Positions 26,701 through 37,196 of a stretch of 64,000 bases of DNA are shown piece by piece. Positions within the stretch are counted from its first letter, which is position 1; each line of letters opens with the position of its first letter. This DNA is from Annona cherimola (Eukaryota > Streptophyta > Magnoliopsida > Magnoliales > Annonaceae), in assembly GCA_030490835.1 (NCBI GenBank), contig CM059972.1, positions 30,545,452 to 30,609,451 on the forward strand. The letters run 5' to 3'. The notes below the pieces were generated by a model, which searched no databases, had not been told where the DNA came from, and was given only the letters and a program-made list of their open reading frames with translations. A program made the translations under genes and the position numbers.

Positions 26701-27047
26701 GAGAGACTGGAAATGGTTGGCGTCATAGTTTAGTGGTGAATGCCAGAAACCACTGTGCATCTAACCTGGACTGTGGGGCATTCTTTTTGAATTGGCATGT
26801 ACTGCATGTGCGAGCACGGACTAGGGTGATGGCAGCTTAATCTCAGTGGAATCACCATCTTGCAATTTTACTTTCCAGGTTACTTCTGTTTGGAGGAGTG
26901 GAACTTTGCTGGAACATCTACCCCTCGAATTTTTACTCCTCTTCGGTGTTACTTTGTATGCATCTAGCAATACTATGGGGGCTATGGAGAGCTCCATGTG
27001 AATATCCTTATTTAGGTGACAAACCATGCCAAACAAAGGAAGAATGA
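17714..27047 (+). CDS. ALG3: ALG3, Dol-P-Man:Man5GlcNAc2-PP-dolichol alpha-1,3-mannosyltransferase
   Basis: Thirteen coding exons: 17714-17843, 18024-18058, 18175-18312, 20576-20644, 21150-21307, 21383-21449, 22012-22065, 22444-22532, 23128-23244, 24392-24522, 24651-24729, 26469-26525, 26879-27047 (1293 nt, 430 residues). All borders are GT-AG and every junction keeps frame. GT58 landmarks in order: [15 protein letters not shown] near 50, [121 protein letters not shown] and [11 protein letters not shown] polytopic ER protein that adds the sixth mannose (first lumenal alpha-1,3 step) to the N-glycan precursor. Length is normal for plants. The last residues ([13 protein letters not shown]) read through a possible GT donor at TTTAG/GTGAC, so the extreme C-terminus is less certain. 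Introns hold four MITEs. Confidence 0.95.
19350..19927. mobile_element. hAT-type non-autonomous element in ALG3 intron 3
   Basis: Terminal sequences TAGAGGTGTTAATGG and CCGTTAACACTCCTG are inverted repeats. Subterminal DNA is rich in AACCCG/CGGGTT motifs, including AACCCGTTTAACC. Flanks ATTTTCTT (19342-19349) and ATTTTCCC (19928-19935) look like an 8-bp target duplication with two changes, as for hAT elements. No transposase. Confidence 0.7.
19977..20295. repeat. Palindromic foldback MITE in ALG3 intron 3
   Basis: The left arm begins ACACCCGGGTGCACTTAGC and the right arm ends GCTTAGTGCACCCGGGTGCG. The arms stay complementary through GGTGCA...GGGTGCAAAAAC and further inward (TGTTAATCTAAGTGTGT against ACACATAGATTAACAG), so most of the 319 bases can form one hairpin. 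Target duplication unclear. Confidence 0.75.
21541..21812. repeat. Long hairpin (foldback element) in ALG3 intron 6
   Basis: Left arm 21549-21663 and right arm 21687-21810 are inverted copies about 115-120 bases long, e.g. CCCCTCCTAGGCACTGTTCC against GGAACAGTGCCTAGGAGGGG, with a 20-25 base loop. GC-rich relative to the intron around it, so it is an insertion. Confidence 0.8.
23403..23664 (+). repeat. Tourist-like MITE in ALG3 intron 9
   Basis: Begins GGGTGTGTTTG and ends AAATACACCC. The interior matches the copy at 50747-51027 phrase by phrase (ACTTTTCACTCTCCACAA, CCTATCTATTTTAACTTTAT). Same orientation as that copy. Confidence 0.85.
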
Positions 27048-28484
27048 CCCTCTTGACAGCATACATCACAACGAGGAATTGTATGATCATTGCTCAGAGG
27101 ATGAAGCTGATGCAATTAAAGACCATTAAAACAATCTTTTCAGGCCTGCTCTCTGCAAGGGGATGTAGACAAAGATGAAGGTGAGCCCGAATGTTGAGTT
27201 TGTAGATGGGGTATGGACCATCCACAGGGTTTTTCATCTTAACCAATGGTCTGGATTACTATACCTTTGAGTTGAATTCTTATGATCAACACAATTCTTG
27301 TGCTTATTCCATGTATTTTTTGAGTTTCCAACCTCAATGGCTTTCTGTTTAAATCAATGATCTGAGAATGTTAGAAATCATTCACTTTCTGCAGTTTGGT
27401 CAATGCATGATCCTTACGTCTGGTGTAGGTAGCTGAGGCTTTTTTTGGCCGTGCGGCTTCTACTCTGCAGCATTGTTTCCCAGCTGTTTCTATAAAATTT
27501 GTTTGGATAGATGAATGCTGTCGTACAATATCACATGCGTTAAGCAGCGCCGGTAGGTTTTAAGGATTTGATTGGACAGAGAGTACAGGTTAGAAATTAG
27601 AAAGAGGGTGCATTAGCAAAGTATAATTGAGTGCAACTGACTGAAATGTAGAAGTAATGAGGGGGGTGTGTGGAGGGGACAAAAGTGAATGACAGTAGTT
27701 AGCTCTGTTCTTATTTAGTCAAGATATGTAAAATCGTCTCAAAAAACCTTATTTGTAAAGTAAATGTTATATCTAAATCTTGAAAATTTTAGTCATTTAA
27801 TAAATCTTTTAAAAGTTATATAATCATTTATCTAAGCATAACTGACACCTTGGGGCTTGGACATCACAGATTTCTGTGTACCTTCAGCCGTATTACGTAG
27901 GCTGCAAAATGGATTAAAGCTTTTAAAAATTATAATAGATTCACATATCATGCTTTTTAGGATTTTCTTGTTACCATAAATTTATGATATATTTGAGATT
28001 AAACCAAGACCATTTTTTAGCGGGGTTCGTTTGAGTGCGTTGTGCTTAAAGAGCGTGCATTATCCATCATCTATATGAACAATATCTTAATTATTTCTAC
28101 GAATTTAACCATTCTATTTTTTAGCTATTACAAATATTTTGCTTTTTTCCTTTTCATTTCAAAGTCCCATTTTAGGGTCATTGGGGAAATGGTAACAAAA
28201 ATAAAAAAATTTACTTCTTTTTACACACATTTTGATATGATTTCATATCTTAACTGTCTGACTCCAACTTTTTTTTCACTAATTTTCGTATAAGTATCTT
28301 ATCTATTTTGTTTTGTTTATTTCTGGCTACTATCCATAGAATATCATCTTTTATTATTATTATTATTTTTACTACTTGCCCAATCAATACACTTTAAATG
28401 CATTAAGAATGATTTTCTAAGCAGTTATCGAGTGCACTAAATTTTAGCATTGTTTTTTATTTTTAGTTATTACTCATGTGCATG
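27048..28484. other. ALG3 3' flank and intergenic DNA
   Basis: 3' UTR of ALG3 probably runs to about 27350. The remainder is AT-rich; 28030-28400 has weak resemblance to the Tourist-like family. No gene seen. Confidence 0.5.
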
Positions 28485-29218
28485 TAGGGGTGGGAATTGG
28501 GGCTGGTTGACCCGTAACCCCGCTTTGACCCGACCCGTTTTTGGCCGGGTAAAATTAATATATTTTTGGCCCGGTATAGGGATGAGTCAGAAAATTTGAT
28601 CCGAATTCAAAAATAGGATTGAGGTGGGTCGACCATGTTTTGACTCGAAGAGTCCGACCCGCCTCGCAGATACTAATTTATTAAAAATTATAAGCATATG
28701 TTTAAATATTATTATTATTTTCTTTTAAAATTTTTACTTTTTTATATTCAACTCTATCAACAATAGAAGAATCAATTTATTTAGAAAGCAATATAAGAAT
28801 TAATAAAAAGAATTTGTATATAAATAACCCTTATGTGTAATTATATATTAACCTATTTTAATAACCTTATACTATATTTTCAAAAATTTTGTTTTATTAA
28901 TTATGTGTTTTTTAATAATTTGTGAAATATTGAAGCATATAATATTTAAATTTAGTATAGATGTATACTTATGTTTGATAGGTAAATAAATTCTTAAAAT
29001 TATCTTATTTGACCCGTATTTTTGACCCGACCCGCTATCCCGAAATCGGTCCGATACCAACTTGAAGTTTGTCCCTGAACCTATTAAAAAAAAGTGAGGG
29101 TCAAACTGACCTTGTTCCGACCCGGTATAAAAAGAGAGTCAAATTCAATTTTTAAAAAGTAGGGTCAGGGTTGGGCAAACCTTAATCCGGTATAGCCCCG
29201 CCCCGATTCCCATCCCTA
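28485..29218. mobile_element. hAT-type non-autonomous element, copy A
   Basis: 734-bp element with ends TAGGGGTGGGAATTGGGG and CCCCGATTCCCATCCCTA, flanked by TGTGCATG (28477-28484) and TGTGCATC (29219-29226), an 8-bp target duplication with one change. Both ends are rich in GACCCG motifs; the middle is very AT-rich. A 62-codon minus-strand frame (28872-29060) is also open in copy B at 44051, but it has no known relative. Confidence 0.88.
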
Positions 29219-29226
29219 TGTGCATC

Positions 29227-29715
29227 CGTTCCCCCGGTAACTTCGACAAACACACCCTTCAACTTCTACATCTTCACAAATGAACCCAAATTCTCGTTGG
29301 CATCAATCACACCTGATGCGATATCTGGACCAGCGGTTGGTGTTGTGCACATCAACTTGGTCTATTAGCACAAAATAAAGCGCAGAAGTGCAAATTCCGG
29401 AGGTCGAATTTTCGTACATGTCATCGTTTAAAAAACTTCTGATTTAGTTTATATTCAGTTTTTGAAATTTGTGTATGATCAATGAAATATTTTCAGCAGA
29501 ACAAACCATCATCATTGGACCACGTGCACAATAAAATTTTCACGTGGGCCGCGTAGCAAATATTCGAACTCACACGAGCGACGCGGGATTAATCGTGCAT
29601 AACGCTCGCCTTTTCCACAAAAACCCAGCATTTCGGATTCCAGACACAGAAGCAGAATTCCCTTGGGCGGGAGAAGTATCTGCAGCCCGCCAGCGACAGC
29701 CAGATCAAAGAAAAC
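29227..29715 (+). promoter_or_regulatory. Promoter and 5' untranslated exon of HSBP
   Basis: A GC-richer stretch at about 29540-29715 directly precedes the HSBP ATG and ends the first exon. No clear TATA box or heat-shock element was resolved; the exact start of transcription is unknown. Confidence 0.45.
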
Positions 29716-32700
29716 ATGGTACGTTTATGCTTTTCGAGTTCTTAGGGTTTGTAGATTTATTGTCGGATCATTGGCGAGACGCGCAACAGTTTCATTTGAG
29801 TTCTTTGCGTTTCTGGATCTTTCTGCTCTCCGTGATTGCACAAAACGCTGCATGTGAGATGTGTATTTTACAGTGCTGTTTGTGTGTCTCCTCTGCATTT
29901 TTTGTCCTGTTTTGGAGTGATGTGGACCGTTTTGTTAGAATTAAACTCTTCCATAAAGATAGCCCAGCGTATCTGAGATACGTATGCAATCCGAGTCCTG
30001 GTAGAACTACACTTCTACTAAGAGTCATGATGGGAAGAGCTCTATATATAGAGGAGTCTAGGTCCCTCTCACACACGTGTACATTACAAGTAGTTCCTAT
30101 CTACTGTTAGTATCATTGGGAGAAGTGTTGAGGGAGAAGACCTCGTACTCTACTCGGTCTACAAGGTGGAATCTACACACATGGATTCAGGTACGCTTCC
30201 GCATCACATGATTTCCAACACGTTCATCTCGTGTGACTGGCCGGTTGTTGACGGCGCATCGGCATTTTCAGTGCCAAGTCCAGCAGCTGGATCATCTCGT
30301 ACTAGCCTCGCGATACCTATAGCTACGTCTTGAGTAATTCCTCTCTTTTAGCTTAAAAGATCTTGGTAGGAGTAGGACAGCAGCTTTGCTATCTAGACAA
30401 GTGCTGTCGCTTGAACTGAGGAATTTTGCAACGCTATGGAGGAATTTCGACGTGAACTTTCCATTGGGATACTGATAAATACTGTTCTTCTAGCAAATTC
30501 TGAGTTATGGATAGAAACTACAGACAAAGTTACCCCTTTCACATCACTTTCTTGATTGGAGAATGTTAATCTCTGAAAGTAAGCACCTTTTATCCCTTGC
30601 TGGATTAAATTAGAAACACACTGCACAGCCTTCTGGAGTTGATCTTCAAATTTGAAATTTCTTGCATCGTGCTCATTCTACAGATCCCCTTAGCATTAAG
30701 CGCTCAAACTCTCATGAAGCGGTCTGTTTTACGGAATCAAGACACAAAATTTGGTCTGCAGGTTCGGAATGTGTTCCCTAGTTGCTGGGTCATTCCATTG
30801 CAATGCCTTCCATTACAGATCCCCTTTGCAGTATTCACCTGGGTCTCTTTCTCACCTTTGCGTCTAGGGATGATGCATTTTAAGATAATTATATTGGTCA
30901 ATTGTCTTGTTATTCTTGATCAAGTCTTCCAGGCTTCTCTATGGGATTGAAAGGAGCTTTCACCCAAATAAGTTATAGCTCTTCCTAACTGTGCCATTCT
31001 CAAAGTATAGAGCAACACTCTGTTGAAAACACAAGGCAAGAGTGGCATTGAAGCATGAATGGACTTAGCGATGTGAACCATGGTTAAGGTGAACTAGTGA
31101 GGGACTTCCTTCCCAATAATGCTGCTGTCATGCATGGAGTAAAGCTTTGTAGGAGGCTAGAATCCCAAGCTAGGAAAATAGAGCAAACTCGACGTCACAA
31201 GGCCAGGGATAGATTGCTCAAGGGGGCAACTCAGGTAGATGCAAGACTCTTTCTCCTGCCCTTAACTTAGAAAATTTCATTTTTCCGTATGCACTAATTC
31301 TTACATTTCGTTGGTCAAATAGCCATCTTATGTGGGCTTCAAAGCCTGATTCACGTGCCTTAAGGCACTCTTGCGTGCTTCGCGTCCAGCCTTGTTGAGT
31401 TTTGCTATTATAAGATAATGGGATGATGAAATAATGGTTGAAGAAGGATTGAATTATCTTTCTCAAACAAGTAATCCTTGATGGCAAGGAATCAGTAGCA
31501 AACAGAAATGTACATAACAGGAAACGACAAACTGTTCCATGCCCAGTGGTATCGTTTAAGACTGAACAAAATTGTAAGACTTGTTGTTGCCTGAATTAAA
31601 AGGCAGTTGTGGTCATGTATCCCTTGCTCTGTCATTCTTCAATTCCTCATCCAAATGGAGTAGCTAGGCAGAGAATATATCAGAGAGTAAAATATTGGAG
31701 TTCATTTTTGGTACCCCATGGTGGAAAGGAATTTTGGAAACTACAAGAAAGGCATCCATTTGTCCTTATCTTAATCCATCTTCCCTGAAGGTAAGACCAC
31801 TGTTGTCTATGGTAGGAAGTTCACTTTGCTCCTGATGAGGTTGTTTGGCATAAAATAGGGAATCAGACTTGTGGTGCGATGTAGTCATACTGGAGATAAT
31901 TAAGGTAAATGATACTGTACTACTTGCTACTAATGAAGAGTTCGATCAATGTTTTCCTGTACTTTTTCTTTGGCTTCCGTGACTCAAGTGACTGTTAATA
32001 GAAAGTTCACAAAGCTGGCATTTCCAGTACTATTTGTAGGAATCCTCAAACGCATTGGAGGGCTTCTCCATCTACTGTGATTGCATGGTTCAGTTCACCA
32101 CTGTCCTTGGATCAGTTTGAAGATGTTATCATTAAGCACTCACGGAAAAAAACTGCTTGTTTGTTCAATGCAGATTTTTCGCTACTGAATAACATGAGAT
32201 TGATCTGTCTATGTGAAATCTTCGCCCATTCATAGAATTTATTTTGAATTTAATCACCTATTAATAATCAAGCTTTGGAAACTGAAGATCACATTTTACA
32301 GGGGCTGTAATTCTTTTGGTCAGAGCAACAAGCTGTCACCATGAATGCTGCTGATCCCTGTCAGTACTGATGTGGAATCCAATGAATTGATCAAATTATT
32401 CCTTTCTATACAAGACAAAAGGCATACTTGTTGGAATTTCTTCCTTATTCAGTGTGTCCAATCTGGTCTTGATCTGGGCCATACTTGGTTTGATTATGAA
32501 TATAGATTTGTTCTTATGTGGGCTTTTTGTTACTTTTCTTGTGAGTACTTTTGGAATACTAAGTGCCTATCTTGCCTGATGGTAGAATTACCATATAGTC
32601 ATGCATTTCGTGATAAGCAACATTCAAGAGTTTATCCTTACACCACTTTTTGCAGCTTTTGCAGCAAAAATTTTCAGCCGAACAGATAAGCCAGGTCAAA

Positions 32701-35700
32701 GATCTCTAAAAAAGCGCAAGAATTCATCACTTTCCGCTTACAAAAACAGAACCAAAAAGACCCTAAATAATGTACAATATTTGTCAAAATAAGTTGCTAT
32801 TGATAGTATATTGGTTAGAGTTATATCTGAAACAGCTCCAAGATTTCTAAAACCATAATTATTTTAGAAGTTACTGTTCATGTAAATAGAGATCTCACAA
32901 GCTGTGTTTTCTAGGAGTGTTTTTTGTGATCTTTGCCTTTTGTTTTAGGAGGTCGTCGTAGATAACTTTGTTAGATATAAGAATAAATTGTGAACAGATT
33001 TATTGTGAATAAAAAATTCAACCTTTCCATTGATTGGATTGTCAAAGTGATTTCATCTCGTACAGTTCCTTCCTAGTAAAACTTTCATTCTGTTTTCAAA
33101 TTCTATATTCTGACTTTCTTGCTCTACGTTGGTTTGCATAATCTTGAGATTGTGCTTCATGGGTATTAATATAATTATGTAAATATTTATGTCTATGTTA
33201 CATTGGTGAAGTACAATCATTGGTTGAGCCGCAAAGGCCAATTGTACTACAGGTGAGTTAGATTAATCTAAAATGAGTGGAAATATGAAAACGAGGTGAC
33301 AGATGTTAAGAAGTGTTGTGTGGGCAACAGTCAAATAAAGAAAAACGTGATATGGTCATGGAAAAGACTTTCTGTGATAGACTGCATAAAAGATAATGTG
33401 AATGGAAAAGATAAGCCTGATTATGAAAAGTGAAAACAGCATATCAAGTAACAGGAGGGAGGAGTTGTATATCTTTTCCTCTCCTTTTACATCTTACCAA
33501 GGATTGAGACATTTCTGTCTTTCAATTTTCAGTTCCTACAGTCATATTGAAGTTTTCAGTTGCTCTCCTTTTACATCTTATAAAATTAAATGGTGGAATT
33601 TAAAGGGAAACAACATAGAACTTTTTAGTAAAAGAATGATAGAAGAAGGAAAATGGGACACAAAAGAAGATGAAGTAGAATCAATGTGGGATAAAATGAC
33701 AACTAACATAAAAGAAGTAGGACAGAGTATTGTAGGTATATATAAAAATTGTAGTTCCTTACATAGAGAAACTTGGTGGTGGAATGAAGATGTTCAAAAA
33801 GCTATAAATGCTAAACAAGAAAAGTTTAAAACATGGCAGAGAAATAAAAATGATGCAAACTTACAACAATACAAACTATCAAAAAAAGCTACTAAAAAGA
33901 TTATTAGCGATGCTAAACACAAAGCTTATGAGAACTTATATGACAGATTAGGAACTAGACAATGTGAAAAAGATATTTTTAATTAGGCTAAATTAAGAGA
34001 AAATAAGGGCAAAAATTTAACACATGTTAGATGTATTAAAAGTGAGGACCAAAGAGTTCTAGTCAACGATGATGATATTAAAGAAAGATGGAAAACTTAT
34101 TTTTATAGTTTACTAAATGATACCTCACACGAACATTTAACATTAGATGTTAGTTTAAATAGAGAAGAAAATAGGAATATCAGTTATTTCTCAAAAATTC
34201 GAATATCTGAAGTAAATGAAGCTTTAAGGAAAATGAAAACAGGAAAAGCCTTAGGCCCAGATAATATACCAATTGAGGCATAGAAGTGCATGGGAGATGT
34301 AAGTGCAACACGGTTAACAAATATTTTTAATAAGATTATAAAAACAAAGTTAATGCCAAGTGAATGGAGGAAAAACATTATAATTCCAATCTATAAAAAT
34401 AAGGGAGATATTCAAAATTGTGCAAATTATCGTGGAATAAAATTAATGAGTCATACTATGGAATTATAGGAAAGAGTTATTGAAAATAAGGGAGATATTC
34501 AAAATTGTGCAAATTATCGTGGAATAAAATTAATGAGTCATACTATGGAATTATGGGAAAGAGTTATTGAACATAGACTAAGAAGGGAAACTAATGTATC
34601 TGAAAATCAATTTGGTTTTATGCCAGGAAGATCAACTACCGAAGCTATTTTCTTACTTAGATAATTATTTGAAAAGTATAGGGAGAAGAGAAAGAACTTA
34701 TATATGATCTGTTATTGATTTAGAAAAAGCTTATGATCGAGTACCAAGAAAGTTAATATGACAAGTGATGAGAAAAAAAAAGGAATTAATAACAGATACA
34801 TTGATATTATTAAAAATATGTATGAGGGGACTGTTACGAATGTGAGGACCATTAGTGGAGATACTAATGTCTTCTCAATTAAAATAGGTCTACATCAAGG
34901 CTCAGCCTTGAGTCCTGACCTTTTTAACTTAGTACTAGATGAAATTACTAGACATCTCCAAGAAGAAGTACCTTGGTGTATGTTATTTGCAGATGACATT
35001 ATTCTAATAGATGAAACTAAAGAATGACTAAATTTAAAATTGAATAGGTGGATAGATGCTTTAGAATCTAATGGGTTTATAATTAGTCGCACTAAAACTG
35101 AATATATGAAATGCAATTTTAATAATAGTGAGAACCCGAATGAGGAACCAATTAAGATTTTAGATCAAGTAGTAACAAGAACTAATCATTTTAGGTACTT
35201 AGGATCAATAGTTTAAGAGAACGGGGAAATTGAGAAAGATATAATACATAGAATTCAAGCATGATGGAAGAAATGGAGAAGTGCGTCAGGAATTTTATGT
35301 GACCGTCGAGTTCCAATCAAATTAAAAGGGAAATTTTATAAGGCTGCGATTAGACCTGCTATGCTTTATGAGGCAGAATGTTGGGCAGTTAAAAAACAAC
35401 ATATACAAAAAATGAGCGTAGCGGAAATGAGAATGTTAAGGTGGATGAGTGGTAAAACAAGAAAAGATAAAATTAAGAATGAAATAATTCGAGAAAACTT
35501 AAAAGTGAGACCAATTTATGATAAAAGGACAGAAAATTGATTAAGATGGTTTGGTCATGTTAAAAGGAGGCCTGAAGTAGCACCGGTTAGGAAAACAGAG
35601 TTTATCCAAGTAGGAGGTGGTAGGAGAATGAGAGGAAGACCCAAAAAAACATTGATGGAAGTTATTAAACAAGATTTAAAAATATTACAAATTACAGAAA

Positions 35701-37196
35701 ATTTAGTCTTAAATCGCCAAGAATGGCGTAACAGAATCCATGTAGCCGACCCCACCTAGGTGGGAAATGGCTTCTGATGATGATGATGATGATGATGACA
35801 GTCATATTGAAGTTTTCAGTTGCTTTATAGAATGGAATTTTGGGTTTTTCCTTTATATAAATTTTAGAATGTGTTTATATAATGCACCTATCTTTGTTTA
35901 CCTATACTCTCAATAGTTTATGTTACTCTCGATACCGTGGATGGAAGAATACCTAATTGGCTCTGGTTGCAGGATGGACAAGAATCTGATAATCCAAAAC
36001 AATCGACGGCTGATATGACTGCTTATGTAAGTTCCTTTTGTCTGTCAGATGCCATTACTTGCTCTACTGCAATAACAATCAATCCTGATCTGTTGATGCA
36101 GAACTGATGTGGCAGTGATATCTGTGATCTTATGTCTGGTTTGGCTATCTGGAAATTCATTTGAGAAGCGTGTTACTATGTTAGCTGCTAATCATTTATG
36201 CACAGAGACTAGGCTCCTAGATTGTTTCTGATGAGCAGAAAAAATGAGTGATATGACTACTGTGAATTCCTTCCATCTATTACATGCCATTACCAAGCAG
36301 AAAAAATGAGTAATTCGTTAATGAGCTTTCCTTTGCTGTTTCAGGTACAAAACCTTATTCAGCAAATGGTGAGCTTATTCTTCTTGATTGTGACTGTTTC
36401 TGTCTGGGAAATACATCTTGAAATTTCCACTTACCGAAATGTTTCATTTGCAGCAAGCCAGGTTCCAGGCAATGTCGGACTCAATAGTCTCAAAGAATAT
36501 CCATTGTTTTCTCAGTCATTATTTGCTTTGTTGGAAGTAGGCACCATATATTCATTGCACTGTTGGGAGTTGACTGCTAGCTCTATTATTTTTGCTAAGT
36601 CGGGAGCACAGATGATAAATATCAACTTTTTCCCTATTCCATTGTTTTGTACTGTGTTTATCCCTTGGAAACAAACACATTGAATCATGAGGAGAGCATA
36701 CATGCTCTTCAGTGCCTTCTATTATGTGCTAGATCTCAAAAACAGCCTCAGGGAATTGCCAGATGAGCCTGCATGTCTGAGACTGATGGTCAACATTCAG
36801 CCTGCAATTCGTTCCAATCTGATGACTGGGTGAAGGAATAGCATATTTCTGCCCACATGGTTGTTGGTTCATGGGTGCGCCAAGTTGATACATGTCTGCA
36901 ACTGAGAATCTATAAGTGAATAAGGAAGTGAAGAAAATTCTTTTGCCTGCCACATGTTGGTTTTGTTTCACCTGTTAGGAGATAATTGAAAATTGTTGAA
37001 TCTATTTGCACTCGCATGAAGTGTGTGTGGAATCTGGTTTTTCCTTAATTGCACATCACTAGATGAAATGGGCTGCCGTGTAGAAGAATTGGAGAAGAGC
37101 ATCAATGAACTTAGAACTGAAATGGGTGCAGAGGGCTCTCCCTCCCCATTGGCCCCATCAAAATCCAAGCCTGAGGAATCGAAACCTGATGATTGA
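29716..37196 (+). CDS. HSBP: Heat shock factor binding protein (HSBP)
   Basis: Coding exons: 29716-29718 (the ATG only), 35973-36026, 36345-36368, 36454-36496, 37060-37196 (261 nt, 86 residues). Protein order: MDGQESDNPKQSTADMTAY, VQNLIQQM, QARFQAMSDSIVSK, then IDEMGCRVEELEKSINELR and a Pro/Lys/Glu tail ending ESKPDD. The core is the HSBP heptad-repeat coiled coil with hydrophobic a/d positions. HSBPs bind the trimerisation coil of heat shock factors and damp the heat-shock response. The first donor is ATG/GTACGT; introns 1-3 are GT-AG; intron 4 only keeps frame and homology if it is AT-AC (36497-37059). Size equals the family's usual 86-90 residues. Intron 1 (6.25 kb) contains a solo LTR and an RTE LINE, both in sense orientation. 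Confidence 0.95.
29933..30220 (+). mobile_element. Solo LTR in HSBP intron 1
   Basis: A 288-bp segment runs from TGTTAGAA to TTTCCAACA, the short inverted ends of an LTR, flanked by CGTTT (29928-29932) and CGTTC (30221-30225), a 5-bp target duplication with one change. It contains a TATA-like CTCTATATATAGAGG at about 30039-30053. No internal retrotransposon sequence adjoins it. Orientation is tentative. Confidence 0.6.
33565..35797 (+). mobile_element. RTE-type LINE, 5'-truncated, in HSBP intron 1
   Basis: Interrupted open frame of a non-LTR retrotransposon. In order: the linker after endonuclease (ETWWWNEDVQKAINAKQEKF), then RT motifs (KTGKALGPDNIPIEA, WRKNIIIPIYKNKGD, NQFGFMPGRSTTEAI, GLHQGSALSPDLFNLVLDEI, LFADDIILIDETKE) and the C-terminal region (LRWFGHVKRRP, EWRNRIHVADPT). 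The endonuclease is missing. At least seven in-frame stops or frame breaks inactivate it. The 3' end is a GAT trinucleotide tail (35776-35797), as in the RTE clade, not poly(A). A 27-bp direct repeat (33538-33564 and 35798-35824) is the target duplication. Same strand as HSBP. Confidence 0.93.
34398..34571 (+). repeat. 87-bp in-frame tandem duplication inside the LINE RT
   Basis: 34398-34484 and 34485-34571 are near-identical consecutive copies (start AATAAGGGAGATATTC, end GAGTTATTGAA). 87 bp is 29 codons, so the frame is kept. The first copy carries a TAG where the second has TGG. It duplicates the KNKGD...ERVIE segment. Confidence 0.93.
36497..37059 (+). other. Probable U12-type AT-AC intron (HSBP intron 4)
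   Basis: The 5' border reads AAAGA/ATATCCATTG and the 3' border GCACATCAC/TAGATGAAATG. TTCCTTAAT at 37041-37049, a near-perfect U12 branch-site element, lies 10-12 bases before the AC end. ATATCC matches the core of the U12 AT-AC 5' site. Removing this intron gives SK-IDEMG, the conserved HSBP sequence; no GT-AG choice nearby does so. Confidence 0.82.

Noticed and set aside
28872..29060. 62-codon frame in hAT copy A as a gene
   Set aside because: Lies in the AT-rich centre of a MITE; listed only as an observation because copy B has the same frame.
31580..31830. Possible Copia integrase relic in HSBP intron 1 (HSSIPHPNGVA-like, then KEFWKL)
   Set aside because: The resemblance is to a few residues only, with no supporting motif upstream or downstream; too weak to annotate.
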